A stretch of DNA of 64,000 nucleotides, taken from Siphonodentalium dalli. Lineage: Eukaryota > Mollusca > Scaphopoda > Gadilida > Siphonodentaliidae. The stretch is taken from positions 134,743,282 through 134,807,281 of the forward strand of contig CP136062.1 of NCBI GenBank assembly GCA_032622095.1, given 5' to 3'. The notes below the pieces were generated by a model that saw nothing but the letters and a program-made list of their open reading frames with translations, was not told the DNA's origin and did not search any database. Below are positions 11,985 through 23,775 of this stretch, one piece after another; position 1 is the stretch's first letter; the number at the start of each line of letters is the position of its first letter. The position numbers were made by a program, and so were the translations under genes.

Positions 11985-13390
11985 TTAACTCAATTTCACC
12001 AGGAGAACAAGCTTTCTCATTCAGAATTCATCAAAATTTTATAATGCTCATTTCCGTCATTCGCAGTGATTATGCGAGATGTCGCCTCTGTTAAAGCATT
12101 TTTTAAATTCTTAAATGCCTCAGCACATTGGTCCGTCCATTCAAATTTTGTGTTTTCTTTGTCAATTCTACCAAAAGTCCACAAATTTCACTGAATTTAA
12201 GAATAATGTTTCGGAACCATGAGAATGATTCTATGACACTTCTCACTTGTTTCACATTTGTTGGCGGTGTTAAGGTTTGAATTGCTTTTACTTTATTGAC
12301 ATCTGGTCTAACCCCATGTTGATCAACGATGTGCCCCAAAAATAAACATTGGGTCTTAAAGAATGAACATTTCTTTAACTTTAATTTTATATTAAACTTC
12401 CTGAGTCGATAAAATACCTCTTGAATAAGCCGTAAATGAGAAATCTTGTCGACTGAGTACAAAATTAAATCGTCGACATAAGCGCGACATCCTTTAACTC
12501 CCTCTAACACGCGATTCACGAGTTGAAGAAATGCACTGGAACTCCTTATAGCTCCAAAACATGCTCTATTAAAAGAAAAATTTCCTCGGAAAAAAGTTAT
12601 GGTTGCTGCATGGTTGATCGGAATGCAATTGTATGCAGAAAAAACAATCGAGAACTGTTATATATTAACTCCTTTCATTTCTGACAAAATATCTTCTATT
12701 TGATCAATTGGAAAACATGTGGGTTTTGTTATAGCATTTAATCTGCGCAAGTCGGCTATAAATCGATAGGAATCATCGGATTTTTTCAAAATCATGCAAG
12801 GAAGTGACCATTCACTTGCTGGGGCTGGTGAAATTATTTTTGCTTGCAATAATTCATCAATTTTAGCACTAAGAATTTCACGCTTCTGCAAAGGACATCG
12901 ATAAGGCGGTAGCCTAATTGGTTCATGATCTCCTATTGGAATTTTCATGGTTACTGCAGTGGAACATCCGAGATCAGTTAATTTGGAAGCAAATATCTTG
13001 ATTATCTCGTATCATTGGTATTAAATCATTTCTAAATGAATCGGGAACTTGTAAATCGTCTAGATTAATCTCTTCCGGTGTTGCCTTTTTATTCTGATCA
13101 GGTGTATCAACGCATCGTATTGCGTTGATTTTCGCTACGATGCACCCACGTCACAAATTAAAATGCTTATCTGTATAATTGCTAACAAGCACGGGAATTA
13201 TATAGCTCTGTGTACGTACAGTAGAATATTCAGCAGTTAATCCCGGTTCGCTACCAATGAAAACATTGTTTAGAGGCTGTACTTGTAGAAAAGGCGTGGC
13301 AAATAGTTTATTACCTCCAATTATACGTGCTGATGTTAATAATGTGGTTTTGGGTGGAATCACGCGGGCAGATTGTATTCTAATACGTTT
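11985..13390 (-). mobile_element. Ty3/gypsy LTR retrotransposon pol, RT to start of RNase H
   Basis: Minus-strand pol pieces run from high to low coordinates. The protease-RT linker is at 13390-13151 (IPPKTTLL). The RT front is at 12948-12658 (PIRLPPYRCP, SLPCMILKKSD, YRFIADLRRLNAITKP). RT motif C and the thumb are at 12519-12103 (YVDDLILYS, FLGHIVDQHGV). The entry into RNase H is near 12150-12030 (EWTDQCAEAFKNLKNAL). Frameshifts and a gap between 12658 and 12519 break it. No integrase or LTR was recognised below 11985. The matching protease lies 10 kb away at 23.7-24.1 kb because LINEs inserted between them. Confidence 0.85.
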
Positions 13391-14930
13391 ATTCTCTTAT
13401 CAAAAAGATATTGAGATACAAGTAGAAGATATATACAAAAGATTGAGAATGTTGCAGTATATGTACAATATATACACGAACTTCCCATCATCATTATCAA
13501 CATCATGGTAGTCGTTTTCGTCGTCATCGTCGTCCAGACATCATCACCGTAACCTCGTCATCAGCATCACCGTATTCGTTGTCATCGCGTTATCGCCTTC
13601 GTCTACTCATCGTCACAATCGCCAGTATCATTATCATCATTATCTCCAACAACAACCACAACAACAACAAATTGCATATTAGTCAATATAATTTAACTTA
13701 AGGTTTATCAGTCGGATGAATGAACATAGTCTGCGCAGGCAATCCACATCTTCCAAATTCAGAATTAATGTCATCTAACATAACAATAGTTGCATGTTAT
13801 ATGCTGGTATATTTGCTAGGCAAGAAGCGATGCCTGGCCTCACATAAACATTCACATTATAATAAATAGTGCAGTTCATCTCCAATATGTCTTTTGGTGC
13901 TCAGCGGACATATCTATGGAATATGTTGGTGTCATTCCATCGACCTTTCTCTATTGGCAAGCGATGATTACACGTGCGGCGAATTGACAAAGAGTTATTA
14001 CGTTCCTAGTATCCAAATGGTCCAAGTATTTTTCGAAATATATATCATGTTTGAATATTTTATAAATACTGCCTCGACTACAGTTTTCAATGTTCGATAA
14101 CCAGATGCCACGGAATTGACTATTCAGACTACATTTAAAATAAAGTGCCATTTGTTCTGCGCATGTAATATATCCCACATTTATCAAATGAATCTGCCCA
14201 GATTTTGTTAGAATATCTTTCACTTTCTCTACTATCCATTTGAACTTTATGGGCACAGCTTCACAAACCTTAAGGGCCAATTGATAGAAAATCTTACCGT
14301 GACAAAATCGACCTTGCTTCATATTCATAACTTTCATCCAGTATTTCACAATACGCAGGTTGACCGTGTACTCTATTGGCAGTATGCCGCTCTCACCATA
14401 TAACATATAATTTGGGGTAGATGATTTAAGGTGGAGAACATGTTTCAGAAATTTTCTATGGATATTTTCAAAAATCTCATTATTTCCTTACCCCCATACT
14501 TCACAACAGTACAACATAACCGGTAAAACTTGTGCATCAAACAATTCGAACATGTTTTTAACTGATAAACAGTGAATTCTCGACTTAGAAATGATAGAAT
14601 ACATTGCTTTAGTTGCTTTATTTGCCAGAGTCTTCTTTGCAGTACTGTATGAACCTGATTTAGTATGTATAATACCAAGATAGTTAAAATTATTTACTAC
14701 TTCAATTTCTTTACCGTTATATAAAAATGCTCTGTTCTTTGGCAAGCTTTTTTTGGATATCAACAGTATTTTCATTTTCTCGATATTGACATGCAATTTC
14801 CATTTCTTACAATACCTGTGAAAGCTGTTCATTGCCTTCTGCAATTTAATGGCGTTTCAGCCATGAGAACGGTGTCGTCTGCGTATAATAATGAATAATT
14901 TGACGTACATCTTCAAGGCGTTTTTTTTGC
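13391..14930 (-). mobile_element. LINE-A, 3' third (RT motif C to C-terminus)
   Basis: Minus strand. YADDTVLMAE is encoded near 14900-14860. A frameshift follows, then 14844-14488 carries the thumb and connection region (VNNFNYLGII, AKKTLANKATKAMYSI). 14406-13951 carries the part after it, and about 13950-13740 a degraded C-terminus with IGDELHYLL- and EARHRFLPSKYTS-type sequence that resembles the zinc-binding end of this LINE group. The 3'UTR includes a TCG/TCA-rich simple repeat (13510-13680). It continues LINE-A from 19140, the two being separated by the CR1-like insertion. Confidence 0.8.
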
Positions 14931-15593
14931 CCTTTCGATTTAACTATTTATTTATACGTACGTATCTATATGTTTCCTAGTAAGTGCTTTACAGTTATAA
15001 CTTGATAATTTGCAAAAAAATATATATAAATGACGACTTCCATTCGGGGCCTCACCCTGAATTTTGTATAAATATCCACTCCGAACAAAGCGGAAAATCT
15101 TTTTTCCTCACTCAACCGCATGACTGAAACCCACATCCATGTACCTGTACATGTTCCCACCAACCTCTCATTCACATCAACCATGTTTGTTGTCATAATA
15201 GTGACCATTTGTATATATTATTCTCATTGCCAATCATTGTTGTATATGTCATGCTGTTTTAATGTTTCATCTAACCAATTCACGACAGCCTCTAGTTCAA
15301 CATCCAGTAATTTCTTTACCGCTAATCTATCCCATCCATCTAAAATTGTCAGCCTTCTCTCGTTTGAGACATATGAACTATATGTATGTTGCCACCGTGA
15401 GTCGGGCTGTATTGCTGGGACCGTGGTCTAATGACTAATGGGGATTTCAGCAATGCAGCACCGAGTCGCGATTGGCAACTTCGAAACAAACAAAACAAAT
15501 AATAGGCCACAAATAGACACATATAGCAAAACAAAAATTTAAATAATCCCAAAAGGATTAAATATTCGACTGCCACTGATACTTCTCGTTATA

Positions 15594-18500
15594 ATGACGC
15601 TCCTTCTAATGTCGGGATCAGTTCACAGTAATCCAGGACCCCCTCAGACCAACACAACAAAGGAAATAACCATTTTTCAATATAATATTCGTAGCATCAG
15701 AAATAAGCTAGAAAAATTAGTTGACTCCATAAACGAGTATGACATCCTATGTTTCACCGAAACCCACCTCGACCAATCTTATTCTACAGAAAAACTATTA
15801 ATTGAACATTTCAGCTCCCCATTTAGATCAGACCGAAATTCAGATGGCGGGGGTGTTTGCATTTATTTTGCTGAACACCTAGTGTATAAACGGAGAACCG
15901 AACTTGAATTTGACTCTTCTATCGTCTGGTTTGAGGTGGTAAATAAATCAAATCGCTTTCTTTTGGCGCTATCATATAGATCCGAACAGTTTTGTCACAT
16001 TGATTACTGGGACCGACTTGAAGAATCGATAGATGAGGCTATGAAAATGACGGAAAATTTAATTTTACTGGGTGACTTTAACTCTAATCTACTTGATCCT
16101 CATTCGAAACTCAGCGAAATAGTCAGCCATTATGAATTCGATAATGTAATTAAAAAACCAACAAGAGTAACACCCACTTCACAAACCCTTTTAGATCCCA
16201 TAATTGTGAGTAAGACCATACATGTACATGATGCCGATACACTCAACCTAGGACTTTCAGACCATTATGGAGTTTATGCGACATTATTTTTCGAAAAACA
16301 TGATACCGTCTCTTTCAAAAGAACTATTTGGAAGTATAAATTTGGAGATTATGTAAGGGCCAGATCTATGATAGATGCCATAGATTGGGAATTAAACTTA
16401 AATCCAATAGATAATATTGACACGACTGTCACCCTTTTCGGTAAACATTTCCTCAGCATAATGGAAGAAACCATCCCCCGAGTAACGGTTACAATACGCA
16501 CAAAGGACAAATTTTGGTTTAATTCCGATATCAGAAGAGAGATAAGACACCGTGACAGATTGAGAAAAATTGCTCTTAGAAGAAATTCAGTAGAAGCGTG
16601 GAGGAAATACAAAGATACTAGAAATAAAGTCAATAACATGAAGAAATATGCAAAGATGGAATTCGAAACAAAACTCGAAGATAGAGTAAATGAATCACCC
16701 TCCCCTCGCCATTTTTGGCAAACAATAAATTATTTATTAAATAAAAAGAAAGTTACAAGTATTCCACCACTATATAGTCCACATGGCGATGTCTCGTCAG
16801 ATGGAAAAACATATGTAACAAATGACAACGAAAAGGCAAACTGCTTAAATGAGGCTTTTATTTTAAACTCAACGATAGCCGACCGCGACCATCAAATTCC
16901 AACTATACCCAGTAGATGTAACAACACACTCTCTGATGTCCCTTTCACTCGTGAAAATATAATTAAAGCTATTAAAGACCTTAAAGTTAATAAGGCCCAT
17001 GGTTTTGATGGAATCAGTCCTAAAATGCTTCAAGAAACAGCCGAATCGATCGCAGTCCCGTTAGAAATTATCTTTAAAAAATCATTACAAAAAGGGAAAT
17101 TCCCATCTGATTGGAAAAAAGCCAATGTGATTCCCATATTTAAAAAAGATGATCCTGCCGAATGTACAAATTACCGTCCAATATCTCTCCTCCCAAGTCT
17201 TAGTAAAATATTTGAGAAAATAATTATCCAACATCTCATGGAATTCTTTCAAAACAATAAATTACTATACAGCAATCAATCTGGCTTTATGCCTGGACAT
17301 AGCACGACTTTTCAGTTAACAGACTTATATCACAACCTCTGCCAGACCCTAGATAAAGGCCTCTACACGTGCTCTGTATTCTGTGATATATCAAAGGCCT
17401 TTGAAAGAGTCTGGCATATGGGACTGATTTATAAGTTGAAACAATATGGTATTTCCGGACCGCTTTTAAACTGGATAGAAGACTACCTCACTAATAGAAA
17501 ACAAAGAGTTCTCATAAATGACTCATGTTCAAACTTTAGAGTTATCCCCGCTGGAGTCCCTCAAGGCTCAATACTCGGCCCCTTCCTATTCCTCGTATAC
17601 ATAAACGACCTACCCGAAAATTTAAACTCAGACATTAGAATGTATGCTGATGATACTTGTCTCACGGCGATGCACTATGATATTGATTTGTTAGAAAGAA
17701 ATATAAATGAAGACCTAATTAAGATTGATGAATGGGCGCGTAAATGGCTTGTAAATTTCAATCCGATTAAAACGAAAGCAATACTGTTCTCTCTGACCCC
17801 CAATAATGTGCCCTTAAATGTCCTTTTTCAAAACAAAAAAGTGGAACTCATCGAGTCGCATAAACATCTCGGTCTTGAAATTCAAAGCAATTTAAACTGG
17901 AACAAGCACACCGAGTCTATCGCCACAAGAGTTACTCCTCGGCTGTCAATCCTTAGAAAATATAAATATAAGCTAGACAGAAGAACACTTGATAAACTAT
18001 ACAAGGCCTATATTCTACCAATATTAGATTACACTGATGTCGTATGGGAAAACGCCCCTGATTATCTTCTGAAGAAACTGGACCGAATTCACATCGATGC
18101 CGCCAGAATTGTAACTGGTCTCACACGTTCATGCTCAAATAGTTCCGTCCTGTGTGAAGCAGGCTGGCCTACACTAAAAAACCGCAGAGAGAAACATAAA
18201 TTACAAATGCTATTTAAAATCATAAATAATAAAGCCCCAGACTACCTTACTGGTTTATTACCGCCACGTTCATACCAGATGTCAAGGTATGCCATGCGAT
18301 GCCCGGATAGGTTCTACTCATATTATTGTTCTACAGAACACTATAAAAAATCCTTCCTTCCCTCGACCGTGACCGAGTGGAACAAACTCCCTAAGTATGT
18401 AACTGCAGCTGAAAATCTGCAAGATTTCAAAGAAAACTTAAATATTGTTGACCCAGTCACGAAACCACCCAAATACTTTGAATCAGGAAACCGGAAAAGT

Positions 18501-18725
18501 AATATTCTACACTGTAGGATACGTAACTCATGTAGCGATCTTCGACTAGACATGCACGAAAACTATATTGCCGATAGTCCAGATTGTCAGTGTGGATACG
18601 CATACGAAAGTGGCATGCACTTCTTTCTTTTCTGTCCATTATATGACGAACAGAGACATGTACTTTACTGTAAACTGGAGAAACATAATTTCCGAATATC
18701 AAACTGGAACCAACTGCTAAGGTGA
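15594..18725 (+). CDS. CR1/L2-like LINE polyprotein: endonuclease and reverse transcriptase
   Basis: A 1043-residue ORF without stops. The N-terminus is hydrophobic and ends in SVHSNPGPP (residues 9-17), a degenerate 2A-like motif. The apurinic-type endonuclease (about 25-235) shows N31, E56 (FTETHLD), GDFN at 160-163 and SDH at 222-224. The reverse transcriptase (about 455-740) shows NYRPISLLP, FCDISKAFERVW (first catalytic Asp near 597; Glu where Asp is usual later in the motif), VPQGSILGP and YADD at 684-687. A Cys/His cluster CQCGYAYESGMHFFLFCP lies near residue 998. Known role of the family: nick the target DNA and copy the element RNA onto it. The start is chosen at 15594 because the frame closes upstream at 15540. 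All catalytic residues I can check are present, so the protein may be active. Confidence 0.93.
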   Translation: MTLLLMSGSVHSNPGPPQTNTTKEITIFQYNIRSIRNKLEKLVDSINEYDILCFTETHLDQSYSTEKLLIEHFSSPFRSDRNSDGGGVCIYFAEHLVYKRRTELEFDSSIVWFEVVNKSNRFLLALSYRSEQFCHIDYWDRLEESIDEAMKMTENLILLGDFNSNLLDPHSKLSEIVSHYEFDNVIKKPTRVTPTSQTLLDPIIVSKTIHVHDADTLNLGLSDHYGVYATLFFEKHDTVSFKRTIWKYKFGDYVRARSMIDAIDWELNLNPIDNIDTTVTLFGKHFLSIMEETIPRVTVTIRTKDKFWFNSDIRREIRHRDRLRKIALRRNSVEAWRKYKDTRNKVNNMKKYAKMEFETKLEDRVNESPSPRHFWQTINYLLNKKKVTSIPPLYSPHGDVSSDGKTYVTNDNEKANCLNEAFILNSTIADRDHQIPTIPSRCNNTLSDVPFTRENIIKAIKDLKVNKAHGFDGISPKMLQETAESIAVPLEIIFKKSLQKGKFPSDWKKANVIPIFKKDDPAECTNYRPISLLPSLSKIFEKIIIQHLMEFFQNNKLLYSNQSGFMPGHSTTFQLTDLYHNLCQTLDKGLYTCSVFCDISKAFERVWHMGLIYKLKQYGISGPLLNWIEDYLTNRKQRVLINDSCSNFRVIPAGVPQGSILGPFLFLVYINDLPENLNSDIRMYADDTCLTAMHYDIDLLERNINEDLIKIDEWARKWLVNFNPIKTKAILFSLTPNNVPLNVLFQNKKVELIESHKHLGLEIQSNLNWNKHTESIATRVTPRLSILRKYKYKLDRRTLDKLYKAYILPILDYTDVVWENAPDYLLKKLDRIHIDAARIVTGLTRSCSNSSVLCEAGWPTLKNRREKHKLQMLFKIINNKAPDYLTGLLPPRSYQMSRYAMRCPDRFYSYYCSTEHYKKSFLPSTVTEWNKLPKYVTAAENLQDFKENLNIVDPVTKPPKYFESGNRKSNILHCRIRNSCSDLRLDMHENYIADSPDCQCGYAYESGMHFFLFCPLYDEQRHVLYCKLEKHNFRISNWNQLLR

Positions 18726-19053
18726 ATTCCTGACGAAACCTTTCAAAGAAACATAAAATTATTTCGCATTGTTCAGTCATTCATAGCTGCGACAACACGC
18801 TTTAAACAAGATTAATCGCCCGAAAATATACCATCAGATATATAAATTAACATATTAAGTAAAACAAATAGACGTCCTGGCCCGTCCTCATTTCATGTGT
18901 ATCCAGGGAGACGGTTGACAATAAACACACTCAGTCCACACTCTTACCATTATAACCTTTATCTTCTTTATTTTCAGTTACTCTATGTATTACACCACAA
19001 TTGTAAACACTCTGTCATCTTGTAAACAAATACTGTAATTTCAACTTTGTATC

Positions 19054-19099
19054 GGGAGAGGGGTGTCTTGTAAGTTTCTGTAACTTGTACCCCAATCCC
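19054..19099 (+). promoter_or_regulatory. 3'UTR stem-loop of the CR1/L2-like LINE
   Basis: A 46-nt block with nested pairing: AAGTT..AACTT around TCTGT, within a GGGG...CCCC outer stem. Related LINEs keep 3' structures that their RT recognises. A diverged but same-length block occurs at 37572-37617, supporting a conserved RNA element. Confidence 0.55.
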
Positions 19100-19140
19100 T
19101 TTGTAAATTGAATAATTCACAATAAAATATGTTTAAAGTA

Positions 19141-20500
19141 AAGTGAGTATCAATATCTCGTGACATTTCAATTAGTCCTCCACCACCTTCTGACTTGAGA
19201 AAATCTTTTAGATCGTTCAGATAAAGCGAAAATAACAGGGGTGATAGGTTTATCACCTTGTCTTACCCCAAATAAGCATGGGAAACAATCGGATGTTTGA
19301 TCGCCCAATCTAACTTTCGACTTAATGTTAGTGTGTACATGGCCTATTGAATGTCTTTGTGATTTCCGATAATAAGTGTAAAACAAACATGTTATCATTT
19401 GTGGAGTAGCCTTTTCTGAAACCTGCCTGGTTCTCACGGATAACTTCATTTTCTTCAATATAAGTATATAATCTATTTGATAAAATCTTTGTAAATAGTT
19501 TCCCTAAGCAGCTCAAACGGGTAATGGGTCTATAATTCTTTGGATTTCCCTTATCACCTTTATTCTTATAAAGCGGGATGATAGTTCCGATACCCCATAA
19601 CACAACCTGATTCAAAAACTAAATTAAATTGTATTAAAATAAATGTCTACGAGGGTGTCAGAGGATGCCTTGATATATTAATTGAGAATTCCATCTTCAC
19701 CTGGGGATTTCTTATATTTTAAACTCTTAATAACGGTCGTTACTTCTTCTCTAGCTATCGGTCTATTTAAATGGTTGTTCGTATTGATTACCTCATTGTT
19801 CATATATCAGTCTCCAGTAATTGTTTCAGAATTTAGTATTTGAAAATGTTCTTCCAATGAGGCTATTTGTATTACGTTGTGCGTATTTTTATCTTATTTA
19901 TTAAGTATGGACCAAAATTTTCTCGAATTTTCTTTTTTAAGTTTTGAAATTTCACACGTGATATTTTCTCTGTGCAATATTATTGCATTCTCCATTACGT
20001 GTTTATATTTAATAGACATTTCGCGTACAATTCGTAGTGTACTGTCGTTTTGCTGTTGCTTATGACATCACACGGCTTTACGACATTCTTTGCGCACTTT
20101 GTGGCATGTTGAATTAAAGCAAGGTTTATTTTCATTTCTTCGTTTTTTTGGCTTTCTAATGTTATGCCCAAATGTGTCGTACAACGACTTAAGATGTATA
20201 TGAGATATCCTGCCAACTATTTCATTTACTTGTATATTACTAACGGTAGAGGGGAACAACTATTTAACAAACATCGCAGTTCAGAAATTTCCACAGGGTC
20301 CATGTTCCATATATACTCAGTTGATTTGGAGGAATCCCATTTATGGGTAGAAATATTATAAAATTTGTCCTCTCGTTTATCAGTAGGGGTATTTATATGC
20401 ACTGATATTTTGGTTGAGATACGTTTGTGTACATCTGAGAATAATTTATTTGTCTCACCATCTGCGAAATCTAAGATCAGAGGCAATGCATTTTGCTCCA
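19141..20500 (-). mobile_element. LINE-A, middle third (endonuclease end, linker, RT front)
   Basis: Minus strand. 20500-20226 carries the endonuclease tail and linker (NKLFSDVHKRIS, KFYNISTHKWD). 20259-20068 carries the charged linker (NKPCFNSTCHKVRKECRKAV). About 19790-19630 carries the sequence before RT (IKSLKYKKSPGEDGILN, then a stop). 19615-19328 carries RT blocks (IIPLYKNKGDKGNPKNYRP, CLGKLFTKILSNRL, ENQAGFRKGYSTNDN). After that the frame jumps straight to GVRQGDK, so about 60 codons with catalytic motif A are deleted. The last part reaches LYLNDLKDFLKSEGG at about 19200. Frameshifts and stops make it non-functional. Confidence 0.82.
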
Positions 20501-22916
20501 CACGTAGACAATATAACAGATTAAGAAAGAAATTGAGAAAATAATTCATTGAGTCTCTAACTGAAGATATGAACAACATAAATCCGAACAACTCCAAACA
20601 ATTTTGGAAAGTATTTAATAATTTACACAAAACAAAAATTGTAGCAAAATCGCCAATTACAGACAAACAATGGATAGAACACTACACCAAATTACTAACT
20701 ACCCATGATGATCAATCAATGACATCTGAACAAATATCTACTGAAAAAAATATATCTGATACAATTCAAGTCGATAAAGATACACCAATAGAAAATCAAT
20801 TTCTAAATAGACCCTTCACATGTTCTGAAATTAAGAAAGGAATAAAAAATCTTAAATCAGGCAAGAGAGACGGACCAGATCTTATATTAAATGAATTCAT
20901 AAAAAGCAGTTCAGACATTCTGTCACTAACTATAACTAAACTATTTAATAAAATACTTGATTACGGAACTTTTCCAGAAGAATGGAACCTGTCTTCACTC
21001 ACATCTATCCAAAAATCTGGTGACCCAACTGACTGTAATAATTATAGAGGAATAAGTATAACCAGCTGTTTGGGTAAATTGTTCACAAATATTCTACCAA
21101 ATAGGACCCCAAATAGGATTCCGCCAAGGAAGTAGAACAAGTGACCACATATTTGTTCTGAAAACAATTTTAAATAAATACATTTTATGTGATCAAAAGC
21201 AATTATATGCTGCATTTATTGACTTGAGGAAAGCCTTTGATAGTGTATCAAGACCATTATTATTCAATTCAAAAAATTACAAGCGAAAGGTATAAACGGG
21301 AAATTTTATAACATAATAACAAGCATGTACTCTAACACTATGTATGCTTTTAAATTGGACAATGGTTACAGTGAACCATTTAAAGCAAATATTGGTGTGA
21401 AGCAAGGTGATGGTCTTAGTCCAATATTATTTAATTTATATGTTGATGATATCACAGAATATATGCACTCCCATCTGTCTGCACCAATATTATTACATGA
21501 AACTAAATTTAGCCATCTACTATATGCAGATGATTTGGTCCTCATTTATGAGACTCAAAATGGTCTGCAAAACTGCCTTGATAGTCTTGAAAGATACTGC
21601 AATAATTGGAAGCTAACTGTTAACACTAATAAGACTAAGACAATGATATTTTCCAAAAATGTTAATATAGATCACAGTGAACAACATTTTTATTTTGGAC
21701 CTCTAGACAAACAGGTCATATGAATTTATATTCATCCACAGATGGTGGATGAATATAAATATTTAGGTATTATTTTTCACAAAGGTGGAACCTTAATCAA
21801 AGCTGCTGATAGCTTATCAGACAAAGCTAAGAAAGCATTTTATGCCATAAAAAGCAAACTAAAGGATTACCCAAATTTATCAGTGAAAACATGGATGCAA
21901 ATAGTCAATTCTATGATAATTCCAATAATGACATATGGATCAGAAATATGGATTTCTGATTTAAATATTAACCCTAACTCAATGAAACACATATTTAGTT
22001 CATGTGTTGATAAAACTTATACTTCAATCATGAAAGACATACTAGGTGTTAACAGTAAAGCTACAAATATTGCAGTATACTCAGAACTCAATACTATACC
22101 AACATGCTTAAAAATGTTTCACTCAGCATTCAAATTTCAGAGGAGGTTGATGGAGGTCAGTAAATCTGGGGACTCATCTAGACATAAATTATTAATCTCA
22201 GCATTCAATGAAGATAACCTAATTCAGAAAATCAGGCCAAAAATGTCATGGGCTAATTCGTTGACTCAAATAGAGAAATTTGTGGGCCAAAAACTCACAA
22301 TTATGATTGGATCGGAATTAAAAAACTTAATAACAGTTACATATAACTTAAAAGTTGAAAATGATTATAAAAGAATGAAGAATCTCAATGAAGGTAAACT
22401 AAGGTTTTACAGCACAATTTATGGAATCACCAAACTCCAAGACTATCTCACATATAACATTCCAAAGGCAAATAGAAGAGAATTGACTAAATTGAGGATT
22501 AGTGCTCATGGCCTACATATTGAAACAGGAAGATATACTAGACCAAAAAAAGACGTTTCGGACAGATTGTGCAACTTTTGTCCCAAACAAATTGAAGACG
22601 AAATACACTTTTTATACTATTGTACTATGTATAAGACTTGAGAAGAAAATATGACATATTTCAACTGGGGGAAAATATTAACAACCCCAAGATGCTGCTG
22701 AATCCAAAAACCTTCTCTGCAACAAAGTAAATATGTAATTTCATCAAAGAAGCCCTAGATAAACGTAAATCAAACATACCCTCGAATTAATCTATTTTAT
22801 ATATTAACGACTAGAGCTATAGCTCATATTACGAAATATTAACAAGAGGTTGGTATAGGGTGAGTTAACCAACACATTAAAACTATATATATATACCGTA
22901 TATATATATATATACC

Positions 22917-22955
<39 letters not shown>
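20500..22955 (+). mobile_element. LINE-B, 5'-truncated, inserted in LINE-A
   Basis: Plus strand. 20569-21135 holds the end of the linker and the RT front (FWKVFNNLH, NYRGISITSCLGKLFTNIL). 21136-21324 holds motif A in shifted frames (YAAFIDLRKAFDSV). 21325-21723 holds motif B (VKQGDGLSPILFNLYVDDI) and LLYADDLVL. 21742-22641 holds the thumb and a C-terminal Cys/His end (CNFCPKQIEDEIHFLYYC). The coding trace continues in another frame to about 22790. An in-frame stop near 20534, frameshifts around 21135-21325 and a TGA at 21721 inactivate it. It ends in a (TA)n run. It is related to LINE-A but clearly diverged, so it is a separate insertion. Confidence 0.85.
22884..22955. repeat. (TA)n microsatellite
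   Basis: Alternating TA broken twice by a ccg interruption. It sits at the 3' end of LINE-B. Confidence 0.95.
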
Positions 22956-22959
<4 letters not shown>

Positions 22960-23009
22960 TCTTATCAATATGATAACACCAATTAAAGACCCATCAAATC
23001 TTTAATGTC

Positions 23010-23046
23010 GTACTAGCTTTCGGCTATACAGCCTTCGTCGGGTATT
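23010..23046 (-). ncRNA. Hammerhead-like motif (degenerate, tentative)
   Basis: On the minus strand the sequence reads CCGACGA-GGC stem, TGTATA loop, GCC stem, GAAA. A hammerhead core needs CUGANGA, stem II and GAAA. The stem and GAAA fit, but the position-4 pyrimidine is C rather than U. Such motifs are known in Penelope-like elements. I could not identify stems I and III, so this is only a candidate. Confidence 0.25.
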
Positions 23047-23099
23047 AATGTAGTCTATAGGCAGTAATAATATATTAATGATTATATGTGAGACGATAT

Positions 23100-23775
23100 T
23101 TATTTATGTATTATATTATATGTTATTTTATTCTTGGATAACGCTAGAATATGGTCATATCCAATAAAGAATTTGAATTTGAAATATAAAGAACAAATCA
23201 TGTAGTCTACAACGGAGGCGTCGCGACAAATATAAGTTCCTATTTCTCGGTCAGTTCCCACTCGTCTGTTTAAAATTACTAATTTATTGTTATGACAAAC
23301 ACTCAGTAATTGGCGACCAAAATTATTAGTCACTCTGTCCATACTATGTCTCTTTATAGGTAGACCGCACTCCTCGAGCACTGCTTCGGTAGTCATATCA
23401 TTGTAGTATGTAACAATATCATTTTCTTCATCGGGAATGTAGTCTAAATTCTGAGATGTACGAGCATTAAAATCACCAGTTATAAAAATGTTATCATATC
23501 GTACCCTCATCTGCAATATATCCCCATCAAGATAACTAATTGCTGAATTTGATGAATATCTAGTACCTTCTGGAGGGACATAGACTGCCACCAAAATAAT
23601 TTTAATATCGTGCTGACATATTTGCAACCAATGGATATATGGACAATTTGTATGCAATATGCGCGTTGATGCCTCTAGTTCAGACTTTACGCCAATAATA
23701 ATACCGCCAGACTTGACACGCGACAGTTTTGTTAGATTTTTCATATGCAAAATAAAGCCCGGAAGAACAAGTTGG
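23100..23775 (-). mobile_element. LINE-A, 5' part (endonuclease)
   Basis: Minus-strand ORF with apurinic-type endonuclease features: KSGGIIIGVKSE, AVYVPPEGTRYS, the catalytic FITGDFNART, VTNNFGRQLLSVC and ASVVDYMICS. It lacks the extreme N-terminus, so LINE-A was 5'-truncated when it entered the gypsy element. It ends at the point in the protein where the 20500 piece starts, which marks the LINE-B insertion site. Confidence 0.85.

Larger units (their letters stand above)
14931..19140 (+). mobile_element. CR1/L2-like LINE inserted in LINE-A
   Basis: Plus-strand element of about 4.2 kb: roughly 660 bp of 5' leader, one long uninterrupted ORF (15594-18725) and about 415 bp of 3'UTR ending in an AATAAA-containing, taaagtaaag-type tail. 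Limits come from where LINE-A protein similarity stops (14930) and resumes (19140). The leader has a 103-codon ORF at 15120-15431 that I do not recognise. The intact ORF makes it probably the youngest element of the nest. I found no clear target-site duplication by eye. Confidence 0.8.

Noticed and set aside
13510-13680. TCG/TCA-rich stretch as coding sequence for Ser/Asp runs
   Set aside because: A simple repeat in the 3' region of LINE-A with no supported frame.
19141-22800. Opposite LINE halves as one twin-primed insertion
   Set aside because: Both halves contain the RT front in clearly different versions, so they are two elements.
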